The translations under genes and the position numbers were made by a program. Shown piece after piece: positions 56,754 through 64,000 of a stretch of DNA of 64,000 nt; position 1 is the stretch's first letter; each line of letters opens with the position of its first letter. The stretch is from the NCBI GenBank assembly GCA_904066235.2, contig CAJFCV020000002.1:682001-746000 (forward strand), written 5' to 3'. Below the pieces are notes generated by a model. It searched no databases. It was not told the DNA's origin and worked only from the letters and a program-made list of their open reading frames with translations. This DNA comes from Bursaphelenchus xylophilus (taxonomy: Eukaryota > Nematoda > Chromadorea > Rhabditida > Aphelenchoididae).

Positions 56754-57980
56754 TTACTTGAGCTCCTTCTTCAAGTCCTTCAGGTTCTCAACCAAGTCCT
56801 CATAGAGGCTCAACGCCTTTCCGCTGAGCCCGTCCAAGATGGAGTCATCTTGGTGTGCCTTGGCCAACTCCAGAACGGCAATCTGCTTACCAATCTCGGT
56901 GCCATTGCCGTGGTTGATCTTTTGCGCAAAGTCGTTTTGCTCCTTCAGCGCGGCGATCAGCTGGCCCAGCGAGCTGCTCAAGGGGTGGGCGGCGTCGAGG
57001 TTGAGGAGGGCGTCGATGGAGGCGCGCACAACTTGGCGAGGGTTGCGTCCACCTTGTGGGGCAGCCGATTGGTAGGACTCCAGGATGTTTTTCAAGAAGC
57101 TCTTCTTGAGGTCGGCGTTGGAGATGTTCAGATCGGGGCGGCCTGCCTTGAGGATGGCGTTTGCTTTCTTGAGGGCAAGTGCGTTGGTGCCGTCCTGCAA
57201 AAAAATACGTACAGTGGGGGACCTGATCCAGTGTAAAAAAACGTTCCATTTTGCATCCAATAAGCATCAAAAATGTGGCAAAATACCTCCCTCTCCAAGT
57301 GAGAAAACTGAGGTTTCAAAAGCGCTCGTTTTGTACTTGGAGAGGGAAGCATTTTGCCACATTTTCGATACTTCCCGGATGCCAAATGGTATATTTTTTG
57401 CCACTGAATCAGGTCCCCCACTGTAGCCGTTAGGCCAACCGAAATTCAGCGGCAATTTTTCGCCGTTTCCTTACGCGTCGCACAGCGCTCAACACGTCGA
57501 TTTCGCCATCCAAAACACGAAGCTCGTCCTCGTTGGCCTTGGCAGCCAAGCGGTGGCGTAGTCCCTTCAAGGCGGTGATGACAAGACCAAGTTTAGGGCC
57601 TTCGATATCCTTCTGGTCATTCAAGGCGATCAGCAAGTCGTGGGCCTTGTTCAGGGCGGACACCAGTTCATCGTAGAGGTTGTACTTTTGAAGAAGTTCG
57701 AGGACCTACAAATACAATAAGTTTGACAAAATGTAGCCAAATTTGGTCAAGTTGTACCTACGTTTCTTTGGGCGTCCAGGTCAAAGTCGTGCGAACTGTA
57801 AGCGGAAATGTCGATTCCGGATCTCTTCAAGAGCTTCTGGATCACATCTCTGGCTGGTAGTTGGGCCTGCAATTACACAATAGCGCTTTCTCCAACACTC
57901 TTCAAGCGCTCCTGAACACTACCACCTACCTGAACCTGAGCTACGGCCAGCAGGGCCAAACATCCGATCGCGAGTTTCAT
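56754..57980 (-). CDS. Secreted helical protein, family member 3
   Basis: Exons 57980-57930, 57866-57762, 57705-57475 and 57194-56754, phase 0 throughout, give 275 residues. Signal peptide MKLAIGCLALLAVAQ; the mature part has no cysteine. Landmarks: KRSGIDISAYSSHDFD, LLQKYNLYDELVSAL, GPKLGLVITALKGLRHRL, AHPLSSSLGQLIAALKEQ and the signature DDSILDGLSGKALSLYEDLV ending KKELK. ATTTATAAG lies about 45 bases before the ATG. AATAAA on the minus strand near 56708. Function unknown. Confidence 0.87.
57212..57423. mobile_element. Family A MITE in intron 3 of family member 3
   Basis: Complete, TA-flanked; the intron is the same one occupied in member 2. Confidence 0.85.
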
Positions 57981-58022
57981 CTTGCTTCACTGATGATTAT
58001 GTCGCTGTTGCGGTGGCCGTCG

Positions 58023-58030
58023 CTTATAAA
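58023..58030 (-). promoter_or_regulatory. TATA box of family member 3
   Basis: TTTATAAG on the minus strand. Confidence 0.5.
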
Positions 58031-58360
58031 TGGGACAAAAACTAATGAGCCGTTAATAATAATGCAGCAAAAATGTAATCTTCTTACATTTTTCCAAGGC
58101 CCTTCATATGCCCATTAACAAGTCGTTCGAAAATGCATTTTAACGAACGGCCTGAGTCGTTGGGGACACAAAATTTTAATAAGTATTGCATCAGGTGTCT
58201 ATCAACTCCAGGATTTATGAGGTGATAAACGGTGGACGTTGCAGATGCCGGCGGCCACGTCAAGGCCCATCATGATCAGCCCATTAAATTCGAAATGTGA
58301 ATGGGAAAAGAAAGCGAGTGTTGCGACAAAATTATTCATGTTCAGATGTCCCTATACTGG

Positions 58361-58368
58361 TATATAAA
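58361..58368 (+). promoter_or_regulatory. TATA box of family member 4
   Basis: TATATAAA, 37 bases from its end to the ATG at 58405. Confidence 0.55.
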
Positions 58369-58404
58369 GTGCTGCCGGTGCAAAGTCAACACACACCCTT
58401 CGCC

Positions 58405-59464
58405 ATGAAGTTCTTCGTCTTCGCTTTGTTCGGAGCCTTGTTGGTCGCTCAGATCGTAAGTTTGGGGTTGCAATTTCGTTGCAATTTCTACTGCTCGACA
58501 GATTAGGGCTCATAAAGTAGAACTGCACCTAAAATTCTTCGATTTCAGACAGCCAAGCCGAAACAGAGACAGCTTGACTCTGTGGAGAAGAGACAAGTCC
58601 GCGATTACTTTATTCGACTGCTAAAAGACGTCGGAATCAATAACCTGGACCACGGCACTGCACACCTTCTCTTCCTTGATATTGCGCTGAACGTAGGTGA
58701 ACGCCGACAAGTTCCTCACATTTGCAGATAATCGAGCTCGCCAATTCGGTTAAGCTGTATGAGCCATTACTCCCGACCTACAACAGCTTCCTGGAGCAGT
58801 TGATCAAAGCCGCCAACAGCAAGGATGGAACTGGCCCCGAACTCAGCAAGGTTGTCGACCTCTTGCAAGCCATCCGCAACCGCTTGTCCGACAAAATCAA
58901 GGAGCCCAAACTGATCATCGTCGACGCCTTCCTCGACTCCGCGAAGGTGTTGCGAAGAGTAAGCATAGAGTAAAAATGTTAACATAGCCGATTTTTTAGG
59001 ACCCTCAACACGCCTTGGCCGTAAAGAAAGCCCAAGCCATCAACCAAGCCGCTGGTATCGAGATGGACGATAAAAAAGTCAGAAACTTCATTGTCAACAA
59101 CGTCATTGAGGCCTACAAACAAGGCCTCAACATCAGCGTGAACCCCGTTAGAGCCGTCGCCAACGTCGCCAAAGCCCATATGGCTATCGACCTCGCCCAT
59201 CCGTTGAGCACCCCGCTCCGTCTATTGATCAACGCATTGGAGGCCGAGCGCGATCTGATCTACCCGAAACAAAACGGCGCTCGAAATGTCGGATTCGCCG
59301 TTCTCAAGGACCAGATTGATCTTTTGAAGAAGGCCAAGGCCAAGCAAGACGACAGCGTGCTTGATGGCCTCTCTGGAAACGCTCTGGCTCTGTACGAGGA
59401 GATCGTTGAGGACTTGAAGGATTTGAAGCGCGAACTTCGCGCCCCTCCCGCTCTAAAGAACTGA
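58405..59464 (+). CDS. Secreted helical protein, family member 4
   Basis: Exons 58405-58455, 58549-58692, 58728-58958 and 59000-59464, phase 0, encode 296 residues. Signal peptide MKFFVFALFGALLVAQ. The ATG at 58405 is preferred to an in-frame ATG 36 codons earlier because the TATA box lies between them and the later start gives a proper signal peptide. After a short basic segment (KPKQRQ, EKRQ, a possible dibasic cleavage site) come the two helical halves and the signature DDSVLDGLSGNALALYEEIV. There is no cysteine at all. It is the only member without a family A element in its introns, which are short. AATAAA at 59503. Function unknown. Confidence 0.88.
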
Positions 59465-59502
59465 AGATGAAAAGGCTTCAGTCAGTTTTGATCCTATCCT
59501 GA

Positions 59503-59508
59503 AATAAA
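59503..59508 (+). terminator. Polyadenylation signal, family member 4
   Basis: AATAAA 39 bases after the stop codon. Confidence 0.6.
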
Positions 59509-59557
59509 GTCATGTTTTATTCGGTAGTAACTTTTTTATAGCTTGTTAGATATAATA

Positions 59558-60033
59558 TTAGGTCGTCCAGAAAGTTCGCTCGTTTTTTTTCCATTGCTTT
59601 GTTTTACAAGAAGCCACGGTCGACGAGAAGCTCTATGCTGCCCAAATACACCGCGTGAATGAGGCTATTCGACTGAAAGACCCGATAGACAAGACCAAGT
59701 CATCTTTCACCACGAGTCCTCCTGCTCCCATGTTGCACAAGTCGTCAAAACCGCACTCCAAGAGCTCGAATGGGAGGTTCTTCGATATCAACCACACTAT
59801 GTGCCAACCGATTGCCATCCTTCCCGCTCCTTGTCAAACCAAATTCGAAGTGAAAAATTCGATGGCGAAGAGGACCTCAAAAACCTTTTTGAGCCCAAAA
59901 AATAATGAAAAATTAAATCATCAAAAGAGGAGAAAAAACTGTATCAAATAAATATATTACCCTTGGCAAACAACAAAAAGTTCTTGTAAAACAATGCCAT
60001 CAAAAAAACGAACTAACTTACTGGACGACCTAA
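59558..60033. mobile_element. Mariner element with decayed transposase remnant
   Basis: 476 bp, TA-flanked, with inverted ends TTAGGTCGTCCAGAAAGTTC / TTACTGGACGACCTAA. In the plus direction, pieces in different frames recall mariner transposase: RVNEAIRLKD, then a CSHVAQVVKTALQELEWEVL piece in another frame. Most of the transposase gene has been deleted and the rest is frameshifted. Confidence 0.75.
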
Positions 60034-60117
60034 TATAATAGGTTCTCCAGTAGCTTGCAAAAAAAATCAATGAAACGTCGTATTTATTTTACAAATCTAT
60101 GAACAGTATTATTTACT

Positions 60118-62380
60118 TTACAAGTCATAAAAAACGGTCATCCTTTTCTTTCTCCTGAGGTTTTCGTCGCGAAATTTTTTCACAGTTTGAAACTCCTCGC
60201 TCAAGAACGCGATATCTTCAGCAGCTGCGCCATGCGTTTCCAACGCCGAAAACAATTGATTCAGGGCCTTCAAATAGGCGTCCAATGCCCTTTCAAATGG
60301 TATAGCATCAAAGCCTCCAAGGGCTTTCATCCATGCGTGGTACTCGTTGACGGGGTTGTATCCAATAGCTAGGCCAATTTCGAAGGTCTGGGTGATAAGG
60401 TGAAGTAGTCTGTCGAAGATCTCGTTTGAACTGAGTCCGAGGCCGGCGCGCCGGTTGAGAGTGCTGTACCTGGTAACAAAGTACGTTTGCTGAAAAATTC
60501 CGCTTTTACATTTCAGCCAAACTTCAGCGAGTCTTAATGAGTTTTGAGGCAACTTGATGAAAAACATCGGAGTTTCTGTACAGTGAGGAATCTGATCCAT
60601 TGGCAAAAACGTATAATTTTGCATTTGGGAAGTATCAAAAATGTGGCAAAATGCTTCCCTCTCCAAACGGAAAAACTTCGTTTTGAAGGGCGCGCCCTTT
60701 CCCTCACAAAAAGAGCGGCCGCGCTTTTGAAATCGGAGTTCTTTCACTTGGAGGTGGAAGCATTTTGCCACATTTTTGAAACTTTCCGGATGCAAAATGG
60801 AGAAGAACTTCCTTTTTCTGGCCCGGCGCTTCGCAGCTTGCGCCCTGGTTTCCCTGCAGGCAGCGAATAAAAATAGGAAACAAGATAAGCGCTAAACTAA
60901 GCCTGAGGCTAAGCCTAAACAAAGCCTAGCCTGCCTAAGCCTGATATTCCTTGCAACCGGGATTGTTCGGACGCAAGCTGCAAAACCTTCTTTTCGCCGG
61001 GCCCAGAAAAAGGAAGTTTGTTCCCAAAATGATACGTTTTTTTGCCACTGGATCAGCTCCCCACTGCACGTCAAGCTGAGGAGTCCGGTGACCGGAATAG
61101 ACTCTTCGCTATCGGTTTTTTACACTTCGTCCTGATTTCGCAGAGAAAGAGAGAAAAAAGGCACGCAAAAACGTACTCTCTCGCCCCAAAAATTCCCCAT
61201 TTCTCCCCCGACAAAACGTTTTTTCGCGTCTTTTTTTGGCAAATTGCCGATCCATTCACCGGACTGTTTTAGCTTATCTCAGTTTGACGTGCACTGTACA
61301 GTGGAACCTAATATGCATAACCGATCCTCCGAGGACAAATGAAGTTCCTAAACTTACAAAGTACATGAAGGAAAGCACCGCAATGGCCCGATCCAACTTT
61401 GTCATCTCGGTGGTTCCGATCTTTCCCCTCAACTGGTGCCGAAACACCGAAAGCAAATGGGACACACGAAGTACCGGTTCACCAAGCAGATCCTCCTCAC
61501 GAATCTTGGTCACGTTTATAACGATGAAATCAAAAAGTCTCTTCAAATCGAATTTGCGACTGATGGATGAGTACTGAAACAATATTTGGAAAATTTTGGT
61601 ACTGTATTTAATTATCAACTGAAAAAATATTTACTTACCATCTCATACTCCTCCAAGAATTTGGCGGTGAGTTCATCTTTGGGAAGCTTAATTCCACCGA
61701 CCTGCATGACATTGACCATCGTTTCAGCCAATGCCTCAGGAGCCAGTTTGTCGGCCATTGCTTCCATCTTTTCAGCAAACTCTCGTTCGTATCTTTCTTC
61801 GTTTGTTTCGGATAGAACCTACAGTATATAAGAAGGCGGTAGAGTGAGGCACCTGATACATTATCAAAAAATGTACAAATTTGTATCCCGGAAGTATCAA
61901 AAATGTGGCAAAATACCTCCCACTACAATAAAAAAACTCGGTTTTGAAGGGCATGCCCTTTCTCTTACAAGAAGAGCTTTTAAAATCGGAGTTTTTTCGC
62001 TTGGAGAGGGAGGTATTTTGCTGCATTTTTGATACTTCCCGGATCCAAAATGGTACGCTTTTTTCCAATGGATCAGGTCCGCCATTGTAACAGTTAAATG
62101 CAAGGGTAAAATACGCTCCATAAAACAGAAACAACATGAGATCCGGGAAAAGTTCCTTATTCTGGCCACAACGATGAATTGAGCCTGCAAGCCAAATTTG
62201 GGCTAATTCTGTCCAGTTTCCGCAAAGTTATAAGTTGTGGCCAGAATAAGGAACTTTTACCGATCCGAAGAGGACAGATCAAAAATAGGCCAAAAATTGA
62301 TGAGTTATATCAAAAAATCTCATTTTCGGACTTACCAAACCAGCTGATCCCAGACCAAGAACAATGTAGATCCACTTCAT
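60118..62380 (-). CDS. Secreted helical protein, divergent family member 5
   Basis: Exons 62380-62336, 61818-61639, 61573-61358 and 60489-60118, phase 0, give 270 residues. Signal peptide MKWIYIVLGLGSAGL. It has the same four-exon plan, and exon 4 aligns with the others by AGLGLSSNEIFDRLL, GLAIGYNPVNEYHAWMKAL and ALDAYLKALNQLFSALE. The N-terminal half is more charged (NEERYEREFAEKMEAM) and the C-terminal signature is absent; it ends RRKKRMTVFYDL. There is no cysteine. Both long introns are loaded with transposons. The exon 4 acceptor (TTTTTCAG before CAAACG) was chosen because the nearer one leads to a stop. AATAAA near 60083. Probably an older or diverged paralogue. Confidence 0.75.
60801..61024. 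mobile_element. Inverted-repeat element with CTTTTTCTGGCCCGGCG ends
   Basis: Ends GAACTTCCTTTTTCTGGCCC / GGGCCCAGAAAAAGGAAGTT. The centre contains degenerate GCCTAA units. AAAATG borders both sides, probably a target duplication. Confidence 0.65.
60893..60942. repeat. Degenerate telomere-like GCCTAA repeats
   Basis: AAACTAAGCCTGAGGCTAAG, GCCTAAAC, then GCCTAAGCCTG: about seven imperfect units of the nematode telomere repeat (TTAGGC on the other strand). Confidence 0.5.
61067..61291. mobile_element. Family D MITE at the edge of a family A element
   Basis: CACGTCAAGCTGAG to CTCAGTTTGACGTG, flanked on both sides by CACTG, which is the family A terminus duplicated as a 5-bp target site. Confidence 0.75.
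61841..62087. mobile_element. Family A MITE in intron 1 of family member 5
   Basis: Both ends are mutated (GAGTGAGGCACCTGATAC, GTCCGCCATTG) but the arms still pair. Confidence 0.8.
62141..62265. mobile_element. Small GTTCCTTATTCTGGCCACAA element
   Basis: Inverted ends AAAAGTTCCTTATTCTGGCC / GGCCAGAATAAGGAACTTTT; the relative of 48521-48849, also within intron 1 of member 5. Confidence 0.7.
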
Positions 62381-62582
62381 TGCCGCTGGCAATCGACTAT
62401 TTTCACTTCAAAATCACGCGTAACAGAAGGTGGAAGCTGGACAACCGAGAAGAAATGATTTCCAAAACCAAAAATTGCACTTTGGAAATACTTTTTCGAA
62501 AAATTTGAATAAAAATCGTTGTAAAATTGGTCCATTTTTGAGCAAACATCATTTTGTTTCCGCTTTTTTGGAATAAATTTAC

Positions 62583-62975
62583 AGGGTCTTACAAAAAACG
62601 TGAAGGAAAGTGGAAGGCTATAACTTCCGGCGGAGGCGGCGCAGAGACTTCGTATTTGAAATATGTATTTTTAAAAGACATTAGTTTTTGTCTACGAAAT
62701 AACAAGCTTTTAAAGTGCAAACTGAGGTCGCTACAACCTTCTGAAGTAGAGGCATCTCTACCCCGAAAACCATGAAAATGATCGAGAAATTTCGGGCTTT
62801 TTCGGTTGAAAATCACCAGGAAATGTCGGATTTTTGGGGGGTTTCGATATGGGTGATGTTGAAAAATAGGAGGAAAGTGCCAACACTTGCAAATTATGCA
62901 CGTTTTCTTAAAGATTATATCAAGAAACCCCAAAAAATCCTTCCAGTTTCCTTCACGTTTCTTGAAAGACATTGC
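62583..62975. mobile_element. Inverted-repeat element with ACGTGAAGGAAA ends
   Basis: AAAAAACGTGAAGGAAAGTG and its near-complement CAGTTTCCTTCACGTTTCTT define about 390 bp. Internal frames are not convincing. Confidence 0.55.
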
Positions 62976-63318
62976 AAATTAAATTTTTAGCAGTATTTTA
63001 GTCTTTATTTTTGTATGTTGAGAAGCGAGACAAGCAATCAAATTCGGAATATTTATTTCACAAGGCTTTATTTGGAGGAAGCATTTCAATTTTGGCCGAT
63101 TTTTAGCGGCTTTTTTAAAGAAGTAGTGTTTGACGTTGGGCAAATAATTCCTTGGCATACCATGGTATGCCACATCATCAACCATTAAATTCGTCTGATA
63201 ATTAATCATTCAAATTCTACAATTACTGCCTGCCCACCCCGACGCCCCCTTACACCTGCAATTTAAAGTTGAAATGCAATCATTTCGTATAATGAGACGA
63301 CCTTTTGTTCCTCAATGA
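62976..63318. other. Upstream region of family member 6
   Basis: AT-rich, no exon seen. Confidence 0.35.
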
Positions 63319-63319
63319 C

Positions 63320-63328
63320 TTTATAAAG
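63320..63328 (+). promoter_or_regulatory. TATA box of family member 6
   Basis: TTTATAAAG, about 30 bases before the ATG at 63357. Confidence 0.5.
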
Positions 63329-63356
63329 GTCTGAAAAGTATCCACAGTGGTTCATT

Positions 63357-64000
63357 ATGCAGTTCATTGTAGCGGAATTTCTGTTGATTGGCTTTGTGTG
63401 TGGGTTGAATTATACGGGCGAGTCGGATGTGGATACAAAGTTTTTCAAAATCTTCAATGCCTCAGGATTTGATATACCTTTTAATAAAGTGGTGGAGCAA
63501 AGGCTGTTCATCGATAGCCAGGTGGGTTGTTGTGGTCAATAGTGTGGCTAAAATACCAAGCTCTAAGGTCTCGAATTTTGCAAAGTTTGAGCAAAGCACT
63601 TCTAATGCAAACGCAGAGCTTGATAAACACAAGTTTTGGAATAATCTTTGCTATAGAATTACTTTTATTGTATATCAAAATATTTAGAATATCACAAAGC
63701 TTTTTGGCCTTTTTTAAAAAGCCTCGAGAATTGTTTAGAGCTGTTAAATTCAATGGGCAATTTTTAAAATACGATGGGTAACAACTTGCCTTTATTCATG
63801 TTGCCAGACAGTACACTTTTTCAGATTCTAAAACTGGCAAATCAATATGAGATTGAAATCAGCGAAGACGTCTTCAAAGTTAAACTCTTGATCCAACAAA
63901 TTCCGGATTCCGACCTATTCGGAGCTGGGCTATCAGCACTTATCAAACACATAGAAAAAATCCGTCACAGCTTGGCGAAAAAGGCGTCGGATGACGAGCT
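63357..64000 (+). CDS. Secreted helical protein, family member 6 (partial at window edge)
   Basis: Exon 1 is 63357-63521 (phase 0 end, donor CAGGTGGGT). Exon 2 starts at 63825 after TTTTTCAG and runs off the window. Signal peptide MQFIVAEFLLIGFVCG. The visible part reads KIFNASGFDIPFNKVV, then ILKLANQYEIEISEDVFKVK and GAGLSALIKHIEKIRHSLAK, which line up with members 1-4 (IRLANKYNLYDEV, GAGLAPVVGALSKVRDTL in member 1). The rest lies to the right. Confidence 0.75.

Larger units (their letters stand above)
60581..61066. mobile_element. Family A MITE interrupted by another element
   Basis: Both CAGTG ends are present. The right arm is split at CAAAATGG by the element at 60801-61024. In intron 3 of member 5. 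Confidence 0.8.

Noticed and set aside
57128..57433. Overlapping frames on both strands
   Set aside because: These are translations of the family A element in an intron of family member 3.
58297..58404. Upstream in-frame ATG of family member 4 (36 extra codons)
   Set aside because: It lies before the TATA box and would hide the signal peptide.
1057..62087. Introner hypothesis: family A elements create the introns they sit in
   Set aside because: The element ends do not coincide with splice sites; ordinary intron sequence lies on both sides, and several copies are intergenic.
62589..62972. 127-codon minus-strand frame
   Set aside because: It lies wholly within an inverted-repeat element and has no recognisable domain.
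51285..64000. Assignment of the secreted family to nematode FAR or polyprotein-allergen lipid carriers
   Set aside because: Both are helical and cysteine-poor, but I see no shared motif; similarity of composition alone is not enough.

Overview
The window is nuclear DNA from a nematode. The evidence is short GT-AG introns with TTTCAG-type acceptors, AT-rich sequence packed with small inverted-repeat transposons, degenerate copies of the nematode telomere unit TTAGGC, a nematode transthyretin-like secreted gene, and clear homologues of LIN-9, Nanos, DNA polymerase alpha subunit B, TMEM151 and a peroxisomal acyl-CoA synthetase. I cannot place the genus. All gene models were built by eye from splice sites and reading-frame continuity.

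Layout. Bases 1-19500 hold few genes and many repeats: the first exon of a leftward gene (71-128), a small secreted-peptide gene with a 3.1 kb intron (925-4339), one isolated last exon (about 11519-11656), and a mosaic of repeat families, several nested inside one another. Bases 19500-26900 hold a nine-exon TMEM151-like membrane protein gene and a transthyretin-like gene. Bases 26868-37000 hold three genes of replication, germline and cell-cycle type: POLA2 (minus), a Nanos zinc-finger gene with an RGG-type tail (plus) and lin-9 (plus). Bases 37658-40735 encode a peroxisomal 4CL/luciferase-type acyl-CoA synthetase ending in AKL; 5 kb of almost non-coding DNA lies between it and the next gene. 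Bases 45965-50145 hold a DHRS1-like dehydrogenase, a 46-codon membrane microprotein and a 134-residue single-pass membrane protein.

The most distinctive region is 51285 to the right edge: six genes, on both strands, of one family I do not recognise. The members are secreted, almost free of cysteine, mostly helical by eye and about 270-296 residues long. They share a four-exon plan with all introns in phase 0 (three exons in the first member), a central 76-77 codon exon, an internal twofold repeat, and in four members a C-terminal D-D-x3-LD-x-LSG-x4-L signature. This looks like a lineage-specific tandem expansion.

Repeats. Family A is a TA-flanked CAGTG element of about 220-260 bp that is nearly a perfect hairpin; at least 20 copies occur, about half inside introns of the genes above. 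Family B is about 440 bp with ends reading AAGTACCCCAAGTGCGACGC. Other families include an element with 250-bp inverted arms each carrying a tRNA-like Pol III promoter, a 515-bp hAT-type element with an exact 8-bp target duplication inside a mariner-type element, and several distinct elements that share clusters of the palindrome GCACNGTGC.
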